From Kiritimatiellia bacterium (GTDB taxonomy: Bacteria; Verrucomicrobiota; Kiritimatiellia; RFP12; UBA1067), in the NCBI GenBank assembly GCA_017514235.1, contig JAFWKK010000042.1, forward strand, positions 1 through 64,000: DNA of 64,000 nt, given 5' to 3'. The translations under genes and the position numbers were made by a program. The notes under the pieces were generated by a model that ran no database searches, was not told where the DNA came from, and saw only the letters and a list, made by a program, of their open reading frames with translations. Shown here piece by piece: positions 1 through 8,227 of the stretch (its first letter is position 1; each line of letters begins with the position of its first letter).

Positions 1-536
1 ACGGTCGCTCCTTGTTCCATCGCGTCAAAAATGGAGTCTGCATGGTGCTTGATCCTGTCACGGGAAAGGCGTCGGCAAGCGGCAGGGCGGAATGTCCTCA
101 ACCCGCCGCAATGCCTATTCAAGTAGAACTTAAGCCCGTCGGGAGCTATCCCATGCGTGCGACGAAGCGCATATACGAGGGAACGGTCAAGATTGGGAAC
201 GCGGCATCGGAGATTCGCCTTGATCTCGGCAGGGTGCGTGACTGGGCGACTGTGTACGTGAACGGGCGAAAGGTCGCCGACCTGTGGTGTGAGCCGTATG
301 CGTGCGACATATCGCCGCATGTGAAGCCCGGACGAGACGCCTCCATTCGCGTGGAAGTCACATCGACATGGTACAATGCACTCGTGGAGGACGCGAAACT
401 ACCGGAGAAAGACCGCCGGACGTGGACGAAGTTCGGCCCGAAACCGGATGCGCATTACCACGAAGCGGGGCTGCTCGGCCCAGTCCGGCTTGTCACGTCC
501 CCCGCCTCCGGATCGGCTCCGCGCCTGTGTGATTGA
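1..536 (+). CDS. Glycoside hydrolase, C-terminal fragment (GH106/GH2-like)
   Basis: The reading frame is open to the left edge, so this is the end of a longer gene. The visible part has the C-terminal beta-sandwich pattern of large GH106/GH2-type glycosidases: an EIRLDLGRVRDWATVYVNG strand pair, then a DLWCEPYACDIS stretch, a KPGRDASIRVEVTSTW strand, the ALVEDAKLPEKDRRTWT segment and a terminal GLLGPVRLV. Members of these families are secreted or periplasmic enzymes that remove sugars such as rhamnose or galactose from plant or host polysaccharides. No catalytic residues are in view, so the exact family and substrate are open. The neighbouring sugar oxidoreductase and isomerase fit a carbohydrate-use context. 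Confidence 0.6.
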   Translation, partial: GRSLFHRVKNGVCMVLDPVTGKASASGRAECPQPAAMPIQVELKPVGSYPMRATKRIYEGTVKIGNAASEIRLDLGRVRDWATVYVNGRKVADLWCEPYACDISPHVKPGRDASIRVEVTSTWYNALVEDAKLPEKDRRTWTKFGPKPDAHYHEAGLLGPVRLVTSPASGSAPRLCD

Positions 537-570
537 GATGCGGCCGGTGGCGAAACGGACGCATATAGTG

Positions 571-576
571 TATAAT
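571..576 (+). promoter_or_regulatory. -10 promoter element
   Basis: TATAAT lies 6 bases before an ATG at 583 and 35 bases before the GTG start of the oxidoreductase gene. A TG directly precedes it. No convincing -35 is visible. The predicted transcription start falls at about the ATG at 583. Confidence 0.55.
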
Positions 577-582
577 ACGGAC

Positions 583-615
583 ATGGCAGTTCGAAACGAG
601 AAAGGAAGAACGTGA
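583..615 (+). CDS. Possible 10-residue leader peptide MAVRNEKGRT
   Basis: A short frame begins with ATG 6 bases after the -10 element, so it would sit at the very 5' end of the transcript. It ends in TGA at 613-615, which overlaps the GTG start of the next gene (GTGA). Its last codons contain the purine-rich AAAGGA that would act as ribosome-binding site for that gene. This is the layout of translational coupling. The peptide has no run of a single amino acid that would suggest attenuation, and it may be no more than an untranslated leader. Confidence 0.3.
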   Translation: MAVRNEKGRT

Positions 616-1655
616 AAAAGGTAAGGATCGGCATCATCGGGCTTGGCTTCATGGGCACTACGCACTGGGGCGTCTACAAGGGATTGAAGAACGCGCAGAT
701 AGTCGCGCTTGCCGACGTTGACGCGAAGAAGCGCAGGGGCGACGTCTCGGCGGTGGTCGGGAACATCGGCGGAGGAGACAACTCCAAGCCGCTCGACCTT
801 ACGGGAGTCACGGTCTACGAAAACGGCTTTGCGCTCATCTCAAACGCCGACGTGGACGTGGTGGACATCTGCGTGCCGACTCCTGACCACGCAGACCTGG
901 CCTGTGCCGCGCTTGCCGCCGGAAAGCACGTGTTCTGCGAGAAGCCGCTCTGCCGCGACGCCGTGCAGATGAAGAAGATCGTGGCCGCCGCGAAGAAGGC
1001 GAAAGGGTTCTTCAACGTGGGGCTCTGCGTGCGTGCGTGGCCGGAGTACCGCCATGCCTGCGAGTACTACAGGAGCGGCAAGGCCGGCAAGATGAGGTCC
1101 GCCACGTTCAAGCGCATCTCGCCTTCAGTGGACGGCAATGCGTGGCAGAACTGGTTCATGGACGGCGCGAGGTCGGGCGGCGCGCTCCTCGACCTGCACG
1201 TGCATGACGCCGACCAGGTCAACTGCTTCTTCGGAATGCCAAAGTCAGTGACGGCGGCCGGTGCGCGCGGCATCGTCTCGAAGGGCGGCGTCGACCATGT
1301 GGTAGCCACGTACGACTACGGCAACGGCACGCTCGTCATGGCCGAGGGCGGCTGGGCGGCGGCGAAGGGCACGCCTTTCGAGATGAGCTTCACGATCGTC
1401 TGCGAGAAGGCGACGCTGAAGCTTGACGCCTCCGGCTATCACATATATCCGACGAAGGGCAAGCCGATCTCGCCGAAGGTGGACGCGAAGGCCGGGCCGA
1501 CGGGGTGGCACCAGGAGCTCGCGTATTTTGTCAGCTGCGTGGCGAAGGGCGTTAAGCCCGACAAGTACCAGACCATCGACTCCGTCGCGGACACAATGCG
1601 GCTCATCTTTGCGGAAGAGAAGAGCGTCGGGAGCGGAAAGACCGTCCGGCTGTAA
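612..1655 (+). CDS. Gfo/Idh/MocA family NAD(P)-dependent oxidoreductase
   Basis: A 347-residue protein of the usual family length. It opens with a Rossmann dinucleotide-binding motif (IGIIGLGFMG, residues 5-14) and has the family signature EKPLCRD in the middle, with the Lys of EKP being the usual catalytic/cofactor residue. A GGALLDLHVHDADQ segment follows in the C-terminal substrate domain, giving the typical H-x-x-D pair. Members oxidise or epimerise sugars and inositols; the substrate cannot be read from sequence. GTG at 612 is chosen because AAAGGAAG precedes it by a few bases. The sugar isomerase gene follows after 29 bases, suggesting one sugar-modifying operon. Confidence 0.9.
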   Translation: MKKVRIGIIGLGFMGTTHWGVYKGLKNAQIVALADVDAKKRRGDVSAVVGNIGGGDNSKPLDLTGVTVYENGFALISNADVDVVDICVPTPDHADLACAALAAGKHVFCEKPLCRDAVQMKKIVAAAKKAKGFFNVGLCVRAWPEYRHACEYYRSGKAGKMRSATFKRISPSVDGNAWQNWFMDGARSGGALLDLHVHDADQVNCFFGMPKSVTAAGARGIVSKGGVDHVVATYDYGNGTLVMAEGGWAAAKGTPFEMSFTIVCEKATLKLDASGYHIYPTKGKPISPKVDAKAGPTGWHQELAYFVSCVAKGVKPDKYQTIDSVADTMRLIFAEEKSVGSGKTVRL

Positions 1656-1684
1656 GGCAGCGCGACAACGTGAACTAGCGACCC

Positions 1685-2569
1685 ATGAAAAACTACATTG
1701 CACTGAACGGGTGGATATACTGCGGGTTCGGCGGCGAGAAGAAGCCGCGCGAATTCATAGACTGGGCGGCGGAGCAGGGCCTTGACGGCGTCGAGCTGAC
1801 GGTCGGCGACTGCCTGCCGGTCGAAACGTCCGAACAGGAGGCGAAGGAGCTTGCCGCCTATGCCAGGGAGAAGGGCGTGGGGTTGCGTACGCTTTCCGCA
1901 GGCTTCGGCTGGGGGAAGTGGCTTACCTCCTGCGATCCTGCGGAACGGGCCGAGGCAGTCGCTTTCGCGAAGAAGTACCTTCAGCTGGCGAAGTGGCTTG
2001 GCGTGGAGACGGTGCTGACGGTGCCGGGCGCGACGCGCGTGGCATGGGACGCCTCGCATGCCGAAGTCTCGTACCTGGACGCCTGGAACAACGCCACGAC
2101 GTCGATCCGCGAGCTGGTGCCCGTCGCAGAATCGCTTGGCGTCAACTTCGCGCTGGAGAACGTGTGGAACCGTTTCCTCATTTCGCCGATGGAGTGGAAG
2201 CATTTTTTGGACCAGTTCGGGTCTAAGCGCATCGGAATTTATTTTGACGTCGGGAACTGCTGCCTGAACGGCCGCCCCGAGGACTTTCCGGAGATACTCG
2301 GAGACCGCATCAAGGCGGTGCATCTCAAGAACTTCGAGGAGAGCGATTCGGCGGGCGGCCTTCACGGCTTCGGCGACGACCTGTTCAAGGGCATGGTTGA
2401 CTTCAAGAGGCTTTTCGCCGCTTTCGCGAAGGTAGGCTACGCGGGACCTTACACGGTGGAGATGATTCCATTCTCGCGCTTGCCCGACCTGGTGATGCCT
2501 GACGCCGACCTCGCCGCGAAAGTTGCCGGGCAGATAAGGGAGCTCAAGGCTTTGGCATGTACGTGTTGA
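1685..2569 (+). CDS. Sugar phosphate isomerase/epimerase (xylose-isomerase-like TIM barrel)
   Basis: A 294-residue AP_endonuc_2/xylose isomerase-like TIM-barrel protein. Visible barrel features are GLDGVELTVGD near residues 36-46, the metal-ligand glutamate in NFALENVWNRF, GIYFDVGNCCLNG carrying an Asp ligand, AVHLKNF with a His ligand, and PYTVEMI with the last Glu. This E-D-H-E pattern is typical of active metal-dependent members such as tagatose/psicose epimerases and IolE/IolI-like enzymes. It follows the Gfo/Idh/MocA enzyme, a common pairing in sugar catabolism, and overlaps the next gene by 13 bases. Confidence 0.85.
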   Translation: MKNYIALNGWIYCGFGGEKKPREFIDWAAEQGLDGVELTVGDCLPVETSEQEAKELAAYAREKGVGLRTLSAGFGWGKWLTSCDPAERAEAVAFAKKYLQLAKWLGVETVLTVPGATRVAWDASHAEVSYLDAWNNATTSIRELVPVAESLGVNFALENVWNRFLISPMEWKHFLDQFGSKRIGIYFDVGNCCLNGRPEDFPEILGDRIKAVHLKNFEESDSAGGLHGFGDDLFKGMVDFKRLFAAFAKVGYAGPYTVEMIPFSRLPDLVMPDADLAAKVAGQIRELKALACTC

Positions 2570-3318
2570 ACAAGGTCGTCTGGTTCTTCCTCAATCCGCT
2601 GACGCTGCCGCTCGTATGTGCCGTCGTCGGCGGCGTACTGCTGGCGAGGAAGTCCGGCTTTCGCCGTTTCATCGGCGGCTTACTGCTGTTCGCTTCGCTG
2701 GCGTTCCTCTGGTTCGAGTCGACGATGCCGTGCGTTTGCCTCGTGGGCCGCACGCTGGAGCGTCCGTACCTTGCGACGCAGTCGGTGGACTCCCTGCCGT
2801 CGGCGGACGCCATCGTCGTCCTTGGCGGCGGCATGGGGAAGAACGCCGACATGACGTATCCGGAGATGTTCGACGCGGCGGACCGCGTATGGCACGCCGC
2901 CCGCCTCTGGAAGGCCGGCAAGGCGCCGATCGTGGTGGCGTCCGGCACGGGCGAGATGTCGGCCACGGTTCCGCTCCTGCTGGACTTCGGGGTGCCGCGG
3001 GAGGCGATAGTAGTCGACAACAAATCGCGTAACACATACGAGAACTCGCGTTTCACCGAGATGCTTCTGCTTGAGCGCAGGGGCGCGGCGGCGGATTCGC
3101 AGCCTTCCGTGCTGCTCGTGACGAGCGCCTGGCACATGACGCGCGCGTGCGGCAACTTCTCGAAGACCTCGCTCAAGGTCGTGCCGGCGGCCGCTGACTT
3201 CAGCGCGACGAATTTGAGGGCCTGGCACTGGTGGGACTGGATAGCGCCGAGTCCCGACGTGCTGGCGCGCAACAGCTACTTTTTCAAGGAATGGCTGGGA
3301 AAGCTGGCTAGAAAATGA
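2557..3318 (+). CDS. YdcF/ElyC-like DUF218 envelope protein
   Basis: A 253-residue protein with two N-terminal membrane segments (about residues 8-28 and 36-52) followed by a DUF218 domain. Recognisable parts are ADAIVVLGGGMGKNADMTYPE, APIVVASGTGEM, VPREAIVVDNKSRNTYENS and LLVTSAWHMTRA, the standard order in SanA/ElyC/YdcF proteins. E. coli ElyC affects peptidoglycan precursor and lipid-carrier metabolism, which would fit the downstream murG; the biochemical activity of the family is poorly defined. The start overlaps the end of the isomerase gene and the stop overlaps the next start (ATGA). Confidence 0.85.
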   Translation: MYVLNKVVWFFLNPLTLPLVCAVVGGVLLARKSGFRRFIGGLLLFASLAFLWFESTMPCVCLVGRTLERPYLATQSVDSLPSADAIVVLGGGMGKNADMTYPEMFDAADRVWHAARLWKAGKAPIVVASGTGEMSATVPLLLDFGVPREAIVVDNKSRNTYENSRFTEMLLLERRGAAADSQPSVLLVTSAWHMTRACGNFSKTSLKVVPAAADFSATNLRAWHWWDWIAPSPDVLARNSYFFKEWLGKLARK

Positions 3319-4706
3319 GAAGTGCATTTGCGGCAATCCTTTGTGCGCTGGCTGCTGAGACCGGCGTCTGCGCCGACGAAACCGTCCGCACCGACGGCGA
3401 GATATGGAACGAGGGCGTCGGGTACTATGAGGCTGGCGACGTGACGAATGCGTTGCGTGTGCTGCGACCTCTGATGCTTTCCAAGACGCACGGTGCGCGC
3501 GCCGCCGAGGCGGTAGCAAGCCTTGAGCATTCGCGAGGCAACCTGGAGGAGGCCGCCGCCGCCGCGCAGATCGCCCTTAGGTCCGCTCCGCAGGACGCGA
3601 AGGCCAACCGTAACTTCACGCGGGCGGTGGACGGCCTGCCGCAGATGCGCGAGACCAAGCGGGTGAACGCGATACTTCAGGCTTCGCAGGGCAAGGACCC
3701 TGGTGCGCTGATGCTTGCGGCGACGCGCGACGCGCGAAGCCTGATGGCCGAGGCCGGCACGTTCCGCACGAACGCGCCGGAGAGAGCTGTGGCAATGGCC
3801 GATTCGCTTTCGCGCCGGGCCGAGAAGCTGGCCGACACGTGGATTCCCGTGCGCGAGGCGATCACGCAGTCGGTCACTAACGAGGAACAGGCTTCCACGA
3901 TCCTGCTGCAGATTCAGCAGGCTGAGGAGAAGACGAAGAAGGCGGCTGTCGAGCTGGGCGACTTGGACGGCGACGCCTACGGAACGATGAGCGACGTTGA
4001 GCACGACTTCACCCGCTTCCTAAAGCTGACGGTCCTGCCGCCTGCGGCCATCGAGGAGGACGAGGTGTCGCAGTCCAACGCCTGGCAAGACGTAGAGGCG
4101 GTTAACGGACGCTCCTGGCAGGCTGACGCGCTGGACTTCACGCGCGCGTTCCGCGCCAAGTTCCCGGCGTGGGCGCGCGCCTACGAGCAGCAGACGCAGG
4201 CAGACACGAACAAGCCGCCGTTCACCGCCGAGACCCAGGCGAAGATATCCGCGCTCGCTACCGAACTTGAGAAGGTGCAGATGGAATGCGTCGAGAAGTC
4301 CCTGCCGCCCAGTCAGGAGAAGGCTCTCGACATCATACGCCAGATAAGGGAGCTTATGCCGAAGGATTCCGGCGGCGGACAGGGCCAGAACCAGCAAAAC
4401 CAGCAGAACCAGCCGGACAATCAGAACAAAGATCAGCAGAATCAGGATAAGCAGGACCAGCAGCAGAATCAGGACAAGCAAGACCAGCAGCAGAACCAGG
4501 ACCAGCAGCAGACGCAGGACCAGGATCCCGACCAGCAGGAGAAGGACCAGCAGGAGGCCGACGGCGACGAGGAGGACAAGAAGGAAGAGGACCAGGAGCT
4601 TGAGGCGACGCTTAAGAAGGCGCAGGAACGGAACGACGAGCATGAGGCGGAGAAGAAGGCTCGCATGAGGAAGGCTCCGCTGCCGCCGAACGAAAGGGAC
4701 TGGTGA
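3315..4706 (+). CDS. Exported TPR-like protein with Gln/Asn/Asp-rich tail
   Basis: A 463-residue protein with a short N-terminal signal peptide ending near CAD at residue 20. TPR-like helices follow (YYEAGDVTNALRVLRPL, SLEHSRGNLEEAAAAAQIALR), then a helical mid region. A low-complexity tail from about residue 353 to 425 is built almost only from Gln, Asn, Asp and Lys, followed by an acidic EEDKKEEDQELEATLKKA segment and a basic end. The arrangement resembles BatC/BatE-type TPR proteins, which also carry Q/N/D-rich tails, but no Bat neighbours are visible. It is coupled by ATGA to the DUF218 gene and by TGATG to murG, so an envelope role is likely. Confidence 0.65.
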   Translation: MRSAFAAILCALAAETGVCADETVRTDGEIWNEGVGYYEAGDVTNALRVLRPLMLSKTHGARAAEAVASLEHSRGNLEEAAAAAQIALRSAPQDAKANRNFTRAVDGLPQMRETKRVNAILQASQGKDPGALMLAATRDARSLMAEAGTFRTNAPERAVAMADSLSRRAEKLADTWIPVREAITQSVTNEEQASTILLQIQQAEEKTKKAAVELGDLDGDAYGTMSDVEHDFTRFLKLTVLPPAAIEEDEVSQSNAWQDVEAVNGRSWQADALDFTRAFRAKFPAWARAYEQQTQADTNKPPFTAETQAKISALATELEKVQMECVEKSLPPSQEKALDIIRQIRELMPKDSGGGQGQNQQNQQNQPDNQNKDQQNQDKQDQQQNQDKQDQQQNQDQQQTQDQDPDQQEKDQQEADGDEEDKKEEDQELEATLKKAQERNDEHEAEKKARMRKAPLPPNERDW

Positions 4707-5806
4707 TGAAGGTTGTTGTTGCGTGCGGCGGGACTGGAGGGCACGCCTTTCCCGGGATTGCGGCGGCGGCTGAGCTGCGGCGGCGCGGGCACGAGGTAGT
4801 GATCTGGGATTCGGGCCGCGACATCGAGTCGAGCGTGATGAAGAGCTGGGACGGTCCGATATTCTCTACTGGGGCGCGTCCCCTGCGGCTGGCGAATGCA
4901 TTTTCGCTGGTGCGGTCGATGTTCCGCTGCAGGCGCAAGATGAAGCAGATGCGTCCGGACGCGCTGCTGGCCATGGGCAGCTATTCGTCCCTGACGCCAG
5001 TTCTTGCGGCGCGCAGCTGCGGCGTCCCGATATTCCTCCATGAGGCCAACACCGTTCCCGGCAAGGCCGTGGAGTTCCTTGCGCGCTTCGCCAGGGCGGT
5101 CGCCATCAGCTTTGACATGACGGCGCGGCATCTGCCTGGAGTGAAAACGGTCAAGACAGGGCTGCCGGTACGCGCCGGCATCGCGTCGGGCTCGCGTTTC
5201 GGCTTCATTCCGCCGGACGCTTTCGTCGTCTTCGTAACCGGCGGGTCGCAGGGTGCGCATGCGGTCAACATGCTCATGAAGGACGCACTGACGCAGATGA
5301 AGCACGAGCTCGACCGCCGCGACGGGCCGAAGCGCCCGCTGTACGTCATTCACCAGACGGGCGAGGCCGACGAGGGAAGCGTCATTGCAGCCTACGCCGC
5401 AGCGTCGATTCCTGCGCGCGTACACGCCTTCGAGATGGAGATGGCAAACGCATTCGCGTCGGCGGACGTCGTGGTGGCGCGCGCCGGAGCGTCGACATGC
5501 TTCGAGCTCGCAGCCTGCGGCAAGCCCGCGCTCCTCGTCCCGCTGCCTTCCGCGATGCGCAACCATCAGCACTTCAATGCGGACGCATTCGCGCAGAAGG
5601 GCGCGGCGGACGAAGGGATACAGGCGAACCTTTCGCCGCGGCAGCTGTGCCGGTATCTTGTCGGCCGGTACGACAACCCCGATATCCTCGCGCGCATGGC
5701 CGAGCGCATGCGCTCCCTCGCAACGCCGGACGCTGCGGCGAAACTCGCCGACCTTGTCGAGGGAAAGACGGCCTTGCCCGCCGTAACGGACGCTTCTGCC
5801 TCCTGA
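4706..5806 (+). CDS. murG: MurG, lipid II-forming GlcNAc transferase
   Basis: UDP-N-acetylglucosamine--N-acetylmuramyl-(pentapeptide) pyrophosphoryl-undecaprenol GlcNAc transferase, the last cytoplasmic step of peptidoglycan precursor synthesis. The 366-residue protein shows the glycine-rich loop CGGTGGHAFPG near the N terminus, MGSYSSLTPVLAA, the HEANTVPGKA segment typical of MurG, the second glycine-rich loop FVTGGSQGAHAVN, and ASADVVVARAGASTCFELAACGKPALLVPLP with PSAMRNHQ of the UDP-GlcNAc site. ATG at 4706 shares a base with the previous stop (TGATG); a GTG three bases earlier is an alternative. Other dcw-cluster genes are absent here, so murG is detached from its usual operon. Confidence 0.93.
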   Translation: MKVVVACGGTGGHAFPGIAAAAELRRRGHEVVIWDSGRDIESSVMKSWDGPIFSTGARPLRLANAFSLVRSMFRCRRKMKQMRPDALLAMGSYSSLTPVLAARSCGVPIFLHEANTVPGKAVEFLARFARAVAISFDMTARHLPGVKTVKTGLPVRAGIASGSRFGFIPPDAFVVFVTGGSQGAHAVNMLMKDALTQMKHELDRRDGPKRPLYVIHQTGEADEGSVIAAYAAASIPARVHAFEMEMANAFASADVVVARAGASTCFELAACGKPALLVPLPSAMRNHQHFNADAFAQKGAADEGIQANLSPRQLCRYLVGRYDNPDILARMAERMRSLATPDAAAKLADLVEGKTALPAVTDASAS

Positions 5807-5828
5807 TTCCGTCACGGAACGAGTAGAC

Positions 5829-7073
5829 ATGTGCAGTCTGGAATTTCAGAAAGGCGCCGGACGGATTGGGCTTGCGGCTACCGTGCCGCTGTTCCTCTGC
5901 TGTTCGGCGTTTGCAGAGTTCGCGAAGCTGCCGGAACCTGAAAACGCGCCGCCGCTCCTCGTCTCTCGCTCGGGCCAGGCGATTGAGACGAGTGAGGAGT
6001 GGGAGCGCGTGCGCAGGCCCGAGATCGTCAGGACGCTCCTTGAGCAGGAGTATGGGGTCCGCCCCGTGGAACGTCCGGCGGATCTTGCGTTCGCCGAGGT
6101 CGCCGCACCTGAGGCGTGCTACGGCGGACAGGCGGTGCGCAAGCGCGTCCGGGCGACGTATTCCGGCCCCGGCGGGAGCGGCGAGATGAACTTCTCGGTG
6201 TGGATTCCAAAGACCCGCTTATGGAAGCCGACGGGACCGGGGAACCCTGCGCCGGTGTTCATTCATTCGAGTCCGCGTCCGGCGGAGACTGCGGACGACG
6301 TCAACGGCCCGAGGCCGGTCTACTGGCTGCCCGTCGGCGACATCGTGTCGCGCGGGTTCGCTGTCGCCGCGTACTGCAACCAGGAGGTCGCCGAGGACTG
6401 GACCGGCGCCGACGTTGCGACGTGCGGAGTGTTCAAGGCGTTCGGTCCGCAGAGCCTCCTGGGGCGCAAGCCGACGGAGTGGGGAATACTCTCCGCCTGG
6501 GCATGGGGGATGAGCCGCGTGCTGGACTGGGTTGAGGCGGAGCCGCTCCTTGACGCGAAGAAGGCTGCAGCGGTAGGGCTTTCGCGCAACGGCAAGGCCG
6601 CGCTCGTCGCCGGGGCCTTTGACGAACGCTTCGCCATGACGGTGTCGTGCTGCTCGGGCTGCTCTGGCGCGAAGCTCAACCACATCGGTCTCTCGGGGGC
6701 GGAGCGCATCAGGGACATAATGGTGGCCAGGAAGTGGTTCTGCCCGAACTACGCCGGCTACGTCGGGCGCGACAGGCAGATGGACTTCGACCAGCATTGG
6801 CTGCTTGCCCTTGTCGCGCCGAGACTGCTGTACGTGTCGAGCGCGACCGAGGACGCATGGGCCGGGCCGAGGGGCGAGTTCGCGGCTCTCGAGCTCGCTT
6901 CACCCGTGTGGAGGCTTTATGGGAAACGGGGGCTTCTGGCGCACGGGTTCCCGAAGCCGGACGTTCCGCTGAACGCAGGTTGCCTTGGCTATCATCTGCG
7001 CACCGGAGTGCATGACATTACGCGCTACGACTGGCGGTGCTACATGGACTTCGCCGAGGGCCACGGCTGGTAG
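5829..7073 (+). CDS. Secreted CE15-like glucuronoyl esterase
   Basis: A 414-residue exported alpha/beta hydrolase. The N terminus has a signal peptide (hydrophobic LAATVPLFLCCSAFA, residues 15-29). The nucleophile motif is GLSRNGKAALVAGAFDERF at about residues 249-267; bacterial CE15 glucuronoyl methylesterases carry G-x-S-R-x-G-K at this place. An SCCSGCSGAK stretch, an HWLLALVAPRLLYVSS strand and a late HDITRYDW with the presumed catalytic His also match CE15. CE15 enzymes cut ester links between lignin and 4-O-methyl-glucuronic acid on xylan. The gene ends in a clear TAG stop. Uronic acid release would fit uxaC and the KDG kinase elsewhere in the window. Confidence 0.8.
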   Translation: MCSLEFQKGAGRIGLAATVPLFLCCSAFAEFAKLPEPENAPPLLVSRSGQAIETSEEWERVRRPEIVRTLLEQEYGVRPVERPADLAFAEVAAPEACYGGQAVRKRVRATYSGPGGSGEMNFSVWIPKTRLWKPTGPGNPAPVFIHSSPRPAETADDVNGPRPVYWLPVGDIVSRGFAVAAYCNQEVAEDWTGADVATCGVFKAFGPQSLLGRKPTEWGILSAWAWGMSRVLDWVEAEPLLDAKKAAAVGLSRNGKAALVAGAFDERFAMTVSCCSGCSGAKLNHIGLSGAERIRDIMVARKWFCPNYAGYVGRDRQMDFDQHWLLALVAPRLLYVSSATEDAWAGPRGEFAALELASPVWRLYGKRGLLAHGFPKPDVPLNAGCLGYHLRTGVHDITRYDWRCYMDFAEGHGW

Positions 7074-7104
7074 CGTTGCGGTTCCCCCGAAAGGGCTCCG
7101 TTTA

Positions 7105-7113
7105 TGGTATACT
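7105..7113 (+). promoter_or_regulatory. Extended -10 promoter for the amidase gene
   Basis: TATGGTATACT occupies 7103-7113 and its TATACT (7108-7113) ends 7 bases before the ATG at 7121. The TG-N-TATACT arrangement is an extended -10. The predicted transcript starts at or next to the ATG, so it would be leaderless. Confidence 0.7.
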
Positions 7114-7120
7114 TTCGCAT

Positions 7121-8212
7121 ATGGCCCAAGGGGGAGTTTGCGGAAAGCTGTCGGGGATTGTCGCGGTCCTCGCATTCCTGCTTGCCTTGGACGCCGCAGG
7201 GGCCGTTCCGATCTCCAACCGCTACCGGTCGCCGCGAAACCCGGAGCGCCGGATCCGGTCGTCCACCGAGCTGATAGTGCTGCATACCACGGAGGCTCCG
7301 GCGCGGAGTTCGCTCAACAAGGTGAGCGACCGCGGCGAGTGCCATTTCTGCGTCACGGAGGACGGCTCGGTCTACCGCATCGTCGACCGCGACCGCGAGG
7401 CGTTCCATGCCGGGCGCTCGATGTGGAACGGCAAGGAGGACGTCGACAAGTTTTCCATCGGCATCGAGTGCGTTGGCCATCACGACAAGCGCATGGGCGA
7501 CATTCAGCTCAATTCCATCCGCGCTCTGGTGAAGGAGCTTCAGGCCATGTACAGGATTCCGGACGAGCGCGTCGTATGCCACAGCCACGTCGCCTATGGG
7601 GCGCCGAACAAGTGGCACAAGTTCAAGCATCGCGGGCGCAAGCGTTGCGGAATGCTCTTCGCGATGCCGAGCGTCCGCCGCCGGCTGGGTCTGATGTCGC
7701 GTCCCGCGTTCGACCCCGATACGCGGGCGTTCCGTCTGCGCAACGCCGACGAATACCTGCGCAAGGTGCTCTACGGGAGCGTGGACACGATGGCCGCCGC
7801 ATACGGCGGCAAGCCTTCGGTTCGCCCCGTAGTGAAGGCGGCGGGCCAGGTGATCCCTAGCCGTCCGGCCGGTTCGGCTGGCCCGAGCCGTCCGGCCGTA
7901 CAGCAGGCGGCGCGACGACCTGTCACTCAGCCGGTGCAGGCGGCGCGGCACCCCGTGACGCAGCCCGTTAAGGCGGTTCGCAGTAGTCCGCCGCCGGCCG
8001 CTGTGCGGCGTCCTGCGAACGTGGCGGACTTGAAGGCGCAGGGTTACCAGCTGCGAGGCCAGGTGTCGAAGTCGGTGTCGGCCGCGCGGATCGCCGGGGC
8101 GAAGTGGAATGCGGCCGACACCTACTACGTAATGCGCGGGAAGGTGATTCCCGGCACCCAGATAGATGCGGCGCACATAGAGAACGGCGTGGGTATCTGG
8201 ATGAAAAAATGA
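7121..8212 (+). CDS. N-acetylmuramoyl-L-alanine amidase (Amidase_2) with C-terminal repeat-linker tail
   Basis: An exported peptidoglycan amidase of 363 residues that cleaves the bond between MurNAc and the peptide stem. A signal peptide (LSGIVAVLAFLLALDAAGA) is followed by the Amidase_2 domain: LIVLHTTEA with the first zinc His, HFCVTEDGSVYRIVDRDREAFHAG, SIGIECVGH, and VVCHSHVAYGAPNKWHKF with a second zinc His, then a Cys in KRCGM. After about residue 240 comes a Pro/Ala/Val/Arg-rich linker (QPVQAARHPVTQPVKA-type repeats) and a small terminal domain. ATG at 7121 is chosen because the promoter lies directly before it; longer in-frame starts would lie upstream of the promoter. Confidence 0.85.
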   Translation: MAQGGVCGKLSGIVAVLAFLLALDAAGAVPISNRYRSPRNPERRIRSSTELIVLHTTEAPARSSLNKVSDRGECHFCVTEDGSVYRIVDRDREAFHAGRSMWNGKEDVDKFSIGIECVGHHDKRMGDIQLNSIRALVKELQAMYRIPDERVVCHSHVAYGAPNKWHKFKHRGRKRCGMLFAMPSVRRRLGLMSRPAFDPDTRAFRLRNADEYLRKVLYGSVDTMAAAYGGKPSVRPVVKAAGQVIPSRPAGSAGPSRPAVQQAARRPVTQPVQAARHPVTQPVKAVRSSPPPAAVRRPANVADLKAQGYQLRGQVSKSVSAARIAGAKWNAADTYYVMRGKVIPGTQIDAAHIENGVGIWMKK

Positions 8213-8218
8213 TATAAT
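8210..8218 (+). promoter_or_regulatory. Extended -10 promoter for the V-ATPase D-I-K operon
   Basis: TGATATAAT: the TGA is also the stop codon of the amidase gene. TATAAT (8213-8218) ends 9 bases before the ATG at 8228, so a near-leaderless transcript is predicted. Confidence 0.7.
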
Positions 8219-8227
8219 ACACGTTCA

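Noticed and set aside
4020..4643. Leu/Val-rich, membrane-protein-like frame on the - strand
   Set aside because: It is the complement of the CAG/GAC/AAC repeats coding the Gln/Asp-rich tail; the hydrophobicity is a by-product.
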